Source: Palsa-506 sp050013415 (GTDB taxonomy: Bacteria > Actinomycetota > Actinomycetes > Streptosporangiales > Streptosporangiaceae). Taken from it: a stretch of DNA of 11,242 nucleotides. Shown one piece after another: positions 1 through 5,716 of this stretch (positions are counted from its first letter, which is position 1; each line of letters begins with the position of its first letter). The notes under the pieces are model-generated. The model was not told the DNA's origin and ran no database searches. It worked only from the letters and a program-made list of their open reading frames with translations. Made by a program: the position numbers and the translations under genes. The stretch covers positions 1 through 11,242 of the forward strand of contig JBEKFH010000134.1 in NCBI GenBank assembly GCA_050013415.1. Reading direction: 5' to 3'.

Positions 1-717
1 ATGGTGGAGGGCCTGCGGATGGTCAAGGATGACGAGGAGATCGCGCTGCTGGCGCGGGCCTGCCAGATCACCTCGGCGGCGTTCATCGCGGTGCTGGCCG
101 GCATCCGGCCAGGCGTGACCGAGCGCCAGCTTGCGCTCGCGCTGGAGCGCGAGATGACCGACCGGGGCGCCGACGGACTGGCCTTCGACACCATCGTCGC
201 GAGCGGGCCGAACGGCGACACCCCGCACCATGTGCCCACCGGCCGCCCGTTCGCCGCCGGGGATCTCATCACGATCGACTGCGGCGCCAGGTACGCCGGC
301 TATCACGCCGACATGACGCGGACCGTGGCGCTCGGCGAGCCGGCCGCCTGGCAGCGCGAGATCTACGACCTGGTGGCCGCGGCGCAGCGGGCGGGGGTGG
401 CGGCAGCCACGGCCGGCGCCGAGACAGCCGCGGTCGACGCGGCGGCGCGGGACCTGATCACCAGTGCCGGGCATGGCGGCCATTTCGGGCATGGCGTCGG
501 CCATGGCGTCGGCCTGGAGATCCACGAGGCACCGCTGGTCTCCCGCGGTGCAGCGGGTACACTCGCCAGCGGAGTTCCCGTCACCGTCGAGCCCGGTGTC
601 TACCTGCCGGGCACGGGCGGAGTCAGGATCGAGGACACCCTCGTGGTGCGCGCCGGTTCCGGCCCGGTCCCGGCCGAGCTGCTCACCACGGTCACCAGGG
701 AACTGCTCGTCCTCTAG
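1..717 (+). CDS. M24 family metallopeptidase (Xaa-Pro aminopeptidase/dipeptidase), 5' end outside window
   Basis: Cytosolic two-metal peptidase that cleaves next to proline. The visible 238 codons are the pita-bread catalytic domain. The metal ligands can be read in order: D93 (in IDCGA), D104 (in HADMTRT), H168 (in GHGVG), E197 (in VEPGVY) and E211 (in RIEDT), with supporting histidines H76 and H175. The opening residues, VEGLRMVKDDEEI, match the linker that normally follows a creatinase-like N-terminal domain of about 120 residues. The ATG at base 1 is therefore probably an internal methionine and the gene is cut by the window edge. The stop is TAG at 715-717, and efp starts 59 nt further on the same strand, a common actinobacterial arrangement. 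The family is secure; aminopeptidase versus dipeptidase (PepP or PepQ type) cannot be decided from this part. Confidence 0.93.
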   Translation: MVEGLRMVKDDEEIALLARACQITSAAFIAVLAGIRPGVTERQLALALEREMTDRGADGLAFDTIVASGPNGDTPHHVPTGRPFAAGDLITIDCGARYAGYHADMTRTVALGEPAAWQREIYDLVAAAQRAGVAAATAGAETAAVDAAARDLITSAGHGGHFGHGVGHGVGLEIHEAPLVSRGAAGTLASGVPVTVEPGVYLPGTGGVRIEDTLVVRAGSGPVPAELLTTVTRELLVL

Positions 718-732
718 CCAGGACGCCCGCCC

Positions 733-749
733 GGCCCGGGCACCGGGCC
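733..749 (+). repeat. Short GC hairpin between peptidase gene and efp
   Basis: A perfect 7-bp inverted repeat (ggcccgg / ccgggcc) with a 3-nt gca loop lies in the 59-nt gap upstream of efp. No T-tract follows, so it is not a classic intrinsic terminator. It could be a transcript-stability or pausing element, or simply the product of high GC content. Confidence 0.3.
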
Positions 750-776
750 CGCAAGCACGCAGGAGAAACGACAGAC

Positions 777-1334
777 GTGGCGACGACGAACGACCTCAAG
801 AACGGCATGACGCTCAGCATCGACGGTCAGCTCTGGGGCGTGGTGGACTTCCAGCACGTGAAGCCAGGCAAGGGCGGCGCCTTCGTGCGCACGAAGCTCA
901 AGAACGTCATGACCGGCAAGGTCGTGGACCGGACCTTCAACGCGGGGGTCAAGGTCGAGGTCGCCAGCGTGGACCGGCGGGATATGCAGTACCTGTACCG
1001 CGAGGGCGACGAGTTCGTGTTCATGGACACCCAGGACTACGACCAGCCGCGGGTTCCGGCGGCCACCGTCGGCGACGCCGCGGACTACCTGCTGGAGGAG
1101 CAGAACGTGGTGGTGGCGTTCCACGAGGGCGAGCCGCTGTACGTCGAGCTGCCCGCGTCGGTGGAGCTGACGATCAGCCAGACCGACCCGGGGGTGCAGG
1201 GCGACCGGTCGACGGGCGGCACCAAGCCGGCCACCCTGGAGACCGGGGCGCAGGTCCAGGTACCGCTGTTCATCACCACCGGCGAGAAGATCCGGGTGGA
1301 CACCCGCACCGGCGACTACCTCAGCCGGGCGTGA
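777..1334 (+). CDS. efp: Translation elongation factor P (EF-P)
   Basis: EF-P binds the ribosome between the P and E sites and relieves stalling at polyproline stretches. The protein is 185 aa, the usual full length. It has the N-terminal KOW-like domain (about 1-60) with the loop KPGKGGAFVRTKLKN, whose tip lysine is K32. Two OB-type domains follow (about 65-125 and 128-185), and the family signature begins at K150 (KPATLETG, then VPLFITTGEKI). The start is GTG at 777, preceded by AGGAG at 761-765. The gene sits between a proline peptidase and nusB on the same strand, with 34-37 nt to nusB. Oddity: the loop has G35 after G33-G34 where, as I recall, Streptomyces and Corynebacterium EF-P have Pro immediately after PGKG. 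No EpmA, EpmB or EarP gene is visible, which fits reports of unmodified lysine in actinobacteria but does not prove it. Confidence 0.98.
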   Translation: MATTNDLKNGMTLSIDGQLWGVVDFQHVKPGKGGAFVRTKLKNVMTGKVVDRTFNAGVKVEVASVDRRDMQYLYREGDEFVFMDTQDYDQPRVPAATVGDAADYLLEEQNVVVAFHEGEPLYVELPASVELTISQTDPGVQGDRSTGGTKPATLETGAQVQVPLFITTGEKIRVDTRTGDYLSRA

Positions 1335-1350
1335 CCCCGCTCAGCCGGGC
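1320..1350 (+). repeat. 11-bp direct repeat around the efp stop codon
   Basis: The 11-mer ctcagccgggc occurs at 1320-1330, the last codons of efp, and again at 1340-1350, just past the stop. The second copy looks like a small local duplication that moved or extended the gap before nusB. No function is suggested. Confidence 0.5.
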
Positions 1351-1360
1351 AGCGGCAGAC

Positions 1361-1364
1361 GGAG
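1361..1364 (+). promoter_or_regulatory. Ribosome binding site deciding the nusB start
   Basis: GGAG at 1361-1364 lies 7 nt before ATG 1372 but only 4 nt before the adjacent GTG 1369. The spacing favours ATG 1372. Confidence 0.55.
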
Positions 1365-1371
1365 CGCGGTG

Positions 1372-1782
1372 ATGTCGGCCCGCGGTAAGGCCCGCAAGCG
1401 GGCGCTTGACATCTTGTTCGAGTCCGAGATCCGCGGCGAGCCCGTCCTTGACCTGCTGGCCGAGCGGTCCGAGTCCGCCAGCCCGCCGGTGCCCGCGTAC
1501 GCGGCCGAGCTCGTCCGCGGCGTGCAGGAGCACCGGGAGCAGATCGACGAGCTGCTGGCGGGCAACGCCAGGGGCTGGACGCTGGAGCGGATGCCCGCCG
1601 TGGACCGGAACATCCTGCGGATCGGCGCCTACGAGCTCTTCTGGGGCGCTGACGTGCCGGACGGCGTCGCGATCAGTGAGGCCGTGCTGCTCGCGGGCGA
1701 GCTGTCGACCGACGCCTCGTCGGCGTTCGTCAACGGACTGCTCGCGCGGCTGCTGGAACTCAGGCCGGCAGCCGACGGCTAG
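1372..1782 (+). CDS. nusB: Transcription antitermination factor NusB
   Basis: NusB pairs with NusE (ribosomal protein S10) and binds boxA RNA, supporting antitermination and maturation of rRNA transcripts. The protein is 136 aa from ATG 1372 (137 if the neighbouring GTG 1369 is used), within the family's range. It begins with the basic, arginine-rich segment SARGKARKRALDILFE expected at the RNA-binding end. It carries the characteristic ERMPAVDRNILRIGAYEL segment near residues 80-97 and ends with the conserved SAFVNGLLARLLE helix. It follows efp on the same strand and is probably co-transcribed with it. In several actinobacteria bldD or pyrimidine genes come next; here the strand switches to accessory genes. 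Confidence 0.96.
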   Translation: MSARGKARKRALDILFESEIRGEPVLDLLAERSESASPPVPAYAAELVRGVQEHREQIDELLAGNARGWTLERMPAVDRNILRIGAYELFWGADVPDGVAISEAVLLAGELSTDASSAFVNGLLARLLELRPAADG

Positions 1783-1833
1783 CCGCCGGGGCCGAGATGC
1801 CCGGTGCCGGACAGCGTAATGGCGCGGAGGCAG

Positions 1834-1853
1834 TCCCCGGTTGGGGGTCCGGG
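1834..1853. terminator. Weak stem-loop between convergent nusB and the reductase gene
   Basis: The 72-nt gap between the two convergent stop codons contains a short inverted repeat (cccgg at 1836-1840, ccggg at 1849-1853) with G-rich loop sequence. No T-run flanks it. It is the only candidate bidirectional terminator here and is a weak one. Confidence 0.2.
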
Positions 1854-1854
1854 T

Positions 1855-2499
1855 TCAGGCGTGGTCGTTTTTGTTCCAGAGCTGGTGAGTAAGGCCGCTA
1901 GGCGAGGTGACCGACTCGACGGTGAAGCGGTCTTCGAGGCCGCTTGATCCCTCCCAGAGGGATACGCCGCGCCCGAGGGTAATCGGCACGATCACCAGGT
2001 GCATGAAGTCGACCAGGTCGGCCTGGAGGAACTGACGCACCGTCGAGGGTCCTCCCCCGATGCGGACGTCACGACCACCAGCAGCCTGCTGGGCTTGGCG
2101 GAGCACCTCCTCCGGCGGCCCGTCCACGAACCGGAAGCTGGTCCCGTTAGGAAAGTCAATCGTGGGATGCGGGTGGTGGCTCATGACGAACACCGGTGTC
2201 AGGAATGGCGGCTCGTCGCCCCACCAGCCCCGCCACCCGTCGTCGGGCCAATCACCAACCTGGGGACCGAACTTGCGCCGCCCCATGATCTCGGCGCCGA
2301 TGCCCTGGCTCCACATGCTGGTCAGGGCGCGGTCCAGCGTGATGGGGGCATCCGCCTTATCGACGCCATGGATGACCCGGCCGTCGAACAACTCGAACAG
2401 CCGCTCGGCGCCGCCGATCGGGGCGTCCAGCGTCACATGCTCGCCGGCGGCGTAGCCGTCGAGGGAGACGTTCATGTTGTGGACCCGGGTGCGCGGCAT
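1855..2499 (-). CDS. Dihydrofolate reductase / RibD C-terminal domain family protein
   Basis: A 214-aa single-domain protein of the DHFR-like fold seen in RibD C-terminal domains, a probable NADPH-dependent reductase with unknown substrate. Visible landmarks are an N-terminal strand with SLDGY (12-16), MGRRKFGP (72-79, corresponding to the family's mGRkTyE), a PVFVMSHH strand (102-109), the nucleotide-binding GGGPSTV (148-154), and the typical LVDFMHLVIVPITLGRGVSLW (162-182). The start ATG (2499-2497) is well supported by AAGGAG at 2510-2505, 5 nt upstream. It is transcribed toward nusB and lies downstream of the nitrilase remnant on the same strand. Such proteins are common accessory genes in actinobacteria; they are not the housekeeping folate enzyme, and no resistance role can be inferred. 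GC content looks somewhat lower than in the neighbouring core genes. Confidence 0.88.
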   Translation of the reverse strand: MPRTRVHNMNVSLDGYAAGEHVTLDAPIGGAERLFELFDGRVIHGVDKADAPITLDRALTSMWSQGIGAEIMGRRKFGPQVGDWPDDGWRGWWGDEPPFLTPVFVMSHHPHPTIDFPNGTSFRFVDGPPEEVLRQAQQAAGGRDVRIGGGPSTVRQFLQADLVDFMHLVIVPITLGRGVSLWEGSSGLEDRFTVESVTSPSGLTHQLWNKNDHA

Positions 2500-2504
2500 A
2501 ACGA

Positions 2505-2510
2505 CTCCTT
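2505..2510 (-). promoter_or_regulatory. Ribosome binding site of the reductase gene
   Basis: AAGGAG on the minus strand, spaced 5 nt from the ATG at 2499. It fixes this start over the internal methionine codon at residue 9. Confidence 0.7.
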
Positions 2511-2533
2511 CTGCGATCGGATGAAGCGTTCAC

Positions 2534-2570
2534 AACATAGACCGGCGGGATGGCCGGGACTTATCGCTGA
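2534..2570 (-). promoter_or_regulatory. Possible promoter and DosR-like half-site for the reductase gene
   Basis: On the minus strand, TATGTT at 2539-2534 is the best -10-like hexamer, 35 nt before the ATG; no good -35 hexamer lies at the right distance. Where a -35 would lie, the plus strand reads gggacttatcgc at 2556-2567, containing a perfect GGGACTT half of a DosR-type site but a poor second half. Both assignments rest on short matches and are weak. Confidence 0.2.
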
Positions 2571-2666
2571 AGCTGACATCGTGTTGCGGTGGCCAAACCT
2601 CCGCATCCGCGTCGCAGGGCACCAGATGCCCGGCCGGGCCGGATGGGTACGTTGCCTGCCCGCAGG

Positions 2667-3230
2667 CTATTCCTGGCCGGCGGCCTCACCAGCGCTAGTG
2701 GCCTGAAGGCTGACTGGGTCGCCGCCGGCCAGGCGCGTCTCGATGACCGGGGGGCGGGGTGAGGTGTCTACGTGGAGGCGGAAGACGTCCGGGCGATGGT
2801 AGTGGCCGACGGGGTCGAGCAGGCGGCGGGCGGCCAGTACCTCGCCGAGATCCAGATCGGCCATCAGGGTTTCCTCGCGTTGCCGCACTGGCCCGGCCAG
2901 GATCTGTCCGCTGGGCGCGACGATGACGGTGTTGCCTTCCTCGATCCACTCCCCGTTCTGGCTGAGGTACTGCTCCGGGACCAGTCGGTCCCGGTGCGGG
3001 AAGCCGGCCGGGATGTGGTCAATGTGAAGGACGGGGTTGACGCCGATCACGAACATCCGGTTCTCCCGGGCGATGTGGCGCATGGTGGCGATCCACCCGT
3101 CGCCCAGTGCCAGGGTGGGCGCTACCCACAGGTCGACGCCCTGGGCGTACATGTGGAACCGCGCCAGTGGCATGTAGTTCTCCCAGCAGATAGCTTGCAG
3201 CGAGAGCCCTAGGGCACCCAGAGAGAATCT
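2667..3230 (-). pseudogene. 5'-truncated nitrilase (carbon-nitrogen hydrolase) remnant
   Basis: The minus-strand frame from 3230 to the TAG at 2669-2667 encodes the C-terminal half of a nitrilase. It contains the catalytic-Cys motif ICWENYMPLAR (Cys codon 3188-3186), then YAQGVDLWVAPT, GNTVIVAPSGQILAGP, REETLMADLDL and the signature DPVGHYHRPDVF. Intact family members are roughly 300-330 aa with a Glu-Lys-Cys triad; here about 187 codons remain. The N-terminal part carrying the catalytic Glu and Lys is gone, and an in-frame TGA sits at 3233-3231. Starting at the only in-frame ATG (3173) would exclude the Cys. I searched the other frames up to 3470 for the missing half and found nothing nitrilase-like. 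Homology is convincing from about codon 3194 downstream. A functional short protein is unlikely. The remnant lies directly upstream of the reductase gene on the same strand. Confidence 0.82.
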
Positions 3231-3299
3231 TCACCGAGCGAGACCCGGCGACAGCTGCGCGGGCGCGCGTCTGCGCTTTTCTGCCTCAGATCGAGCAGC

Positions 3300-3327
3300 G
3301 GCTGACCGCCCGGCCAGCGGGTCAGCC
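3300..3327. repeat. Imperfect hairpin upstream of the nitrilase remnant
   Basis: Arms ggctgaccgc (3300-3309) and gcgg-g-tcagcc (3317-3327) form a 10-bp stem with one bulged G and a 7-nt loop. It lies in the 244-nt gap between the nitrilase remnant and the two-TM gene. No T-tract follows on either strand; its role is unknown. Confidence 0.4.
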
Positions 3328-3344
3328 GGCGTAAGGCCCGGGCA

Positions 3345-3385
3345 TTTAGGACGAAAGCCCCGGCCGACTGCGGACTTCCGGCCAT
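3345..3385 (+). promoter_or_regulatory. Tandem DosR/DevR-like palindromes
   Basis: Two sites resembling the DosR (DevR) recognition sequence stand in tandem. Site 1 (3348-3361, aggacgaaagcccc) keeps the GGAC-N4-GYCC layout. With its flanking TT it agrees with about 14 of 20 positions of the mycobacterial consensus TTSGGGACTWWAGTCCCSAA. Site 2 (3371-3385, cggacttccggccat) agrees with 13 of 15 positions of the related form GGGACTTNNGGCCCT. Their centres (3354.5 and 3377.5) are 23 bp apart, about two helical turns, which would place two dimers on the same face. The next gene starts at 3475, so a position near its promoter is possible. Consensus sequences are from memory. No DosR or DosS gene is in the window. 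Confidence 0.35.
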
Positions 3386-3400
3386 GACGGCTGGAACGGT

Positions 3401-3449
3401 CCCGGCGGAAACTGGCAAGTATCGGACAAAACCGGACGGTTTCCCCGGG
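3401..3449. repeat. Interrupted inverted repeat before the two-TM gene
   Basis: Arms cccgg(c)ggaaac (3401-3412) and gtttccccggg (3439-3449) are complementary over 11 bp with one bulged base, separated by 26 nt. The repeat ends 25 nt before the start codon. It covers the stretch where the promoter and leader of the two-TM gene should be, so it could be an operator or a leader stem-loop. The assignment is tentative. Confidence 0.35.
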
Positions 3450-3460
3450 CCGGCATCAAT

Positions 3461-3467
3461 AAGGAGG
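3461..3467 (+). promoter_or_regulatory. Consensus Shine-Dalgarno of the two-TM gene
   Basis: AAGGAGG, a near-perfect anti-16S match, lies 7 nt before ATG 3475. It is the strongest RBS in the window and supports high translation of this gene. Confidence 0.8.
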
Positions 3468-3474
3468 AATTCAG

Positions 3475-4068
3475 ATGCGCCGCATTTCAGCTTTCCGCTG
3501 GGTAGGCCTCGCGCTGGCAGTGATCCTGGTGGCGGCCGGGGGGCTGCTGCTGTGGGGCTCGACTTACGTGCACAACACCGTCCAAAGCCAGCTCTCCACC
3601 CAGCAGATCTACTTCCCGCCGGCGGCCGCGTTCGCCCACCCCAAGGCCGGCACTGAGATCACGCCCAGCATGATCCCGTCGGTTTCCCAGTACGCCGGGC
3701 AGCAGATGCTGACCGGCCAGCAGGCCGAGGCTTACGCCGACCACTTCATCGCCGTCCACCTCACCGAGATCGGCGGCGGTAAGACCTACTCTCAGCTGTC
3801 GACCGCAGCGCTCGCACAGCCCAAGAACCTCACGCTGGCCAACCAGGTAGCGGCCGTGTTCAAGGGCACGACACTGCGCAGCATGCTGCTGAACGCTTAC
3901 GGCTGGTGGAAGGTCTCGCAGCTCCTGTTCATTTTCGCGATCACCGCCCTCGCCCTCGGCGGGCTGGCCCTGATTGGCTCGGTCTCCGGGTTCGTCTTCG
4001 GACGCCAGGCCCGGCCGCAGGCCACGGTTATCCCGGCCACCGAGAAGGCCCCGGCCATGGCCGCATAA
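3475..4068 (+). CDS. Hypothetical two-TM membrane protein
   Basis: A 197-aa protein of unknown function. A short basic N-terminus (MRRISAFR) precedes a hydrophobic helix (about 9-27). A soluble domain of about 118 residues follows, then a second helix (about 147-172) and a short cytoplasmic tail. By the positive-inside rule the central domain faces outward. The loop has recognisable blocks: STQQIYFPPAAAF (41-53), SQYAGQQ (71-77), EAYADHFIAVHLTEIGGGKTYSQ (85-107) and LLNAYGWW (138-145) against the second helix. It has no cysteines and no catalytic motif that I recognise. From memory, similar proteins occur as hypotheticals in other high-GC actinobacteria. The start is fixed by AAGGAGG. The gene stands alone between a palindrome-rich upstream region with DosR-like sites and a strong downstream hairpin, so it is probably monocistronic. 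Confidence 0.8.
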   Translation: MRRISAFRWVGLALAVILVAAGGLLLWGSTYVHNTVQSQLSTQQIYFPPAAAFAHPKAGTEITPSMIPSVSQYAGQQMLTGQQAEAYADHFIAVHLTEIGGGKTYSQLSTAALAQPKNLTLANQVAAVFKGTTLRSMLLNAYGWWKVSQLLFIFAITALALGGLALIGSVSGFVFGRQARPQATVIPATEKAPAMAA

Positions 4069-4095
4069 CAACAACGCCGTCGACAGCATCGCATC

Positions 4096-4141
4096 CGACA
4101 CCCTCCGGTCCGCGCCGCAAGGCGCGGGCCGGAGGGTGTCG
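4096..4141 (+). terminator. Strong 21-bp hairpin with GCAA tetraloop
   Basis: Arms 4096-4116 and 4121-4141 pair over 21 bp, with a single G-U wobble in the plus-strand RNA. They are closed by gcaa (4117-4120), a GNRA-type tetraloop on a C-G pair. It begins 28 nt after the TAA of the two-TM gene. There is no T-tract after the stem, which is common for actinobacterial terminators. It most likely ends the two-TM transcript and insulates dinB; protection of the mRNA 3' end is an alternative. Confidence 0.8.
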
Positions 4142-4263
4142 ACTAACGACCAGACAATACGAAAGTCGTCACCGTTCGCTGGGTACGGCGGGCCGCTGGC
4201 CGGGCGGACTGTCGGAGTTCCGGGCTAGATTCGCAGACGTGCCGACGCCGGGAGGAGGCGCCA

Positions 4264-5481
4264 GTGACCGGCGACCCGGTGCCAGCGATCAGGGACGACA
4301 CGGGCTGTCACATCCTGCACGTCGACATGGACGCGTTCTACGCCAGCGTGGAGCTGCGGGACCGGCCCGAGCTGGCCGGCGCCCCGGTCATCGTGGGCGC
4401 GGACGGCGGCCGCGGGGTAGTGCTGTCGGCCACCTACGAGGCCCGGGCGTTCGGGGTGCGGTCGGCCATGCCGATGGCGCGCGCCAGGCGGCTCTGCCCG
4501 CAGGCCGTGATCATCCCGCCAGGCCGCGGCCAGTACGCCGCCGTGTCCAGGTCGGTCATGGCCGTGTTCAGGTCGGTCACCCCCGAGGTGGAGCCGCTCG
4601 CGCTCGACGAGGCGTTCCTTGACGTCTCCGGCGCGCTGCGCCGCCTGGGCCGGCCCGCGCGGATCGGGGAGATGATCCGCGCCGCGGTCCGCGCCCAGCA
4701 GGGAATCACCTGCTCGGTGGGGGTCGCGAGCTGCAAGTTCGTCGCCAAGCTCGCCTCGGCCGCGTGCAAGCCCGACGGGCTCCTCGTCGTCCCGGCTGAC
4801 CGGGTGCTCGATTTCCTGCACCCGCTGCCGGTGTCGGCGCTGTGGGGCGTCGGGGAGCGCACCGGGCGCGTGCTGGCCGGCCTCGGCCTGCGGACCGTGG
4901 CCGACATCGCGCACGCGCCCCCCGCTGCGCTGGAGCGGGCACTCGGCCGGTCGGCCGGCGCGCACCTGGCGGCGCTCGCCTGGGGGCGTGATGACCGCAA
5001 GGTGGTGCCCGGCGCGGTGGAAAAGAGCGTCGGAGCCGAGGAGACGTTCGCCATCGACGTCGATGACCCCGAGCTGATCCGCCGGGAGCTGCTTCGGCTG
5101 TCCGGGCGGACGGCGCGCGGGCTGCGCACGGCCGGCTGCTCGGCCAGGACGGTCGTGGTGAAACTGCGGCTGGCTGACTTCACCACGATCACGCGTTCCC
5201 GCACGCTTCCCTCGCCGACGGACGTGACCCGGGAGATTTACGCGACCGCCTGCGCGCTGTACGCTGCCGCCGGGCTCGATGCCCAGGCCAGGTTGCGCCT
5301 TGTCGGCGTCCGTGCCACCGGCCTCATCCCGGCGGCGGCCGCCGACTCGCAGCTGGCCTTTGGTGACCGGCCGTCCTCCTGGCGCGATGCCGAGCGGGCG
5401 GTGGACCGGATCGCCGGCCGGTTCGGGATCGACGCGGTGCGGCCAGCCGCGCTCGTCGACGGGACCTCCCGCCGGCCATGA
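4264..5481 (+). CDS. dinB: DNA polymerase IV (Y-family, translesion synthesis)
   Basis: An error-prone Y-family polymerase that bypasses damaged template bases, 405 aa. The palm metal ligands are D21 (HVDMDAFYASVE) and the pair D115-E116 (LALDEAFLDVSG). Y26 lies at the steric-gate position that limits ribonucleotide entry. The finger segment includes SATYEARAFGVRSAMPM (55-71). Next come SVGVASCKFVAKLAS (151-165, Cys157 where Asn is usual), a helix-hairpin-helix thumb (LWGVGERTGRVLAGLGLRTV), and the little-finger domain (about 251-350). QLAFGD (363-368) resembles a beta-clamp-binding peptide and is followed by about 35 more residues, so it is not terminal. The start is GTG 4264, with GGAGGAGG at 4251-4258. 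It is probably transcribed alone: the hairpin at 4096-4141 separates it from the gene before, and 235 nt follow it. I see no clear LexA box upstream. Confidence 0.96.
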   Translation: MTGDPVPAIRDDTGCHILHVDMDAFYASVELRDRPELAGAPVIVGADGGRGVVLSATYEARAFGVRSAMPMARARRLCPQAVIIPPGRGQYAAVSRSVMAVFRSVTPEVEPLALDEAFLDVSGALRRLGRPARIGEMIRAAVRAQQGITCSVGVASCKFVAKLASAACKPDGLLVVPADRVLDFLHPLPVSALWGVGERTGRVLAGLGLRTVADIAHAPPAALERALGRSAGAHLAALAWGRDDRKVVPGAVEKSVGAEETFAIDVDDPELIRRELLRLSGRTARGLRTAGCSARTVVVKLRLADFTTITRSRTLPSPTDVTREIYATACALYAAAGLDAQARLRLVGVRATGLIPAAAADSQLAFGDRPSSWRDAERAVDRIAGRFGIDAVRPAALVDGTSRRP

Positions 5482-5616
5482 ACGCTGGCAGCGGGCCGGC
5501 GGCCGCGGGCTGCCCGGCGGGTTGCCGGCGGCCGGTCCGGCGGCTGGTGGCGGGGCGGGGCCGCCGGCCCCGGGATGCCATGCGCAGGACGGTTCCCCGT
5601 CAGTGCCCGTGTACCC

Positions 5617-5646
5617 TTTCACTAGACGCGGTCGCGCTCGTATTCT
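5617..5646 (+). promoter_or_regulatory. Candidate promoter for the DUF3040 gene
   Basis: tttcac (5617-5622) and tattct (5641-5646) are 18 nt apart in the 235-nt gap between dinB and the DUF3040 gene. Each matches the housekeeping sigma consensus only partly. They are the best pair I see in the gap and leave a leader of roughly 65 nt. The rest of the gap is GC-rich with no other evident signal. Confidence 0.25.
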
Positions 5647-5706
5647 GGGATAAGCCAGGCCGTCAGGTGAAGGTCATCGAGCCGGTCGCCGAGCGCGAGT
5701 TCTTAT

Positions 5707-5712
5707 GGGAGG
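5707..5712 (+). promoter_or_regulatory. Ribosome binding site deciding the DUF3040 start
   Basis: GGGAGG at 5707-5712 lies 4 nt before GTG 5717. It overlaps the alternative ATG at 5705, which therefore has no RBS of its own. Confidence 0.65.
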
Positions 5713-5716
5713 CCAC

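Noticed and set aside
464..1372. Plus-strand frame overlapping the peptidase and efp
   Set aside because: Arg/Gly-rich out-of-frame shadow of two well-identified genes.
1838..1860. tRNA-like T-arm sequence (gggttca) after nusB
   Set aside because: No matching stem, anticodon arm or acceptor arm could be folded around it.
1999..2706. Plus-strand 235-codon frame opposite the reductase gene
   Set aside because: The minus-strand protein has family motifs and a good RBS; this frame has neither.
2772..3212. Plus-strand 146-codon frame opposite the nitrilase remnant
   Set aside because: The minus strand carries unmistakable nitrilase motifs; this is its complement.
3391..3405. Third DosR-like site (ggaacggtccc) following the tandem pair
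   Set aside because: Only one half (GTCCC) fits and the arm spacing is wrong, so it is not called.
4225..5622. Long minus-strand open frame (465 codons) across dinB
   Set aside because: It lies fully opposite a clear DinB gene, its product is Gly/Pro/Arg-rich without any motif, and such antisense frames are normal in DNA of this GC content.
5705..5716. ATG 5705 as the DUF3040 start
   Set aside because: The four extra codons are the ribosome binding site itself, and the family N-terminus begins at GTG 5717.
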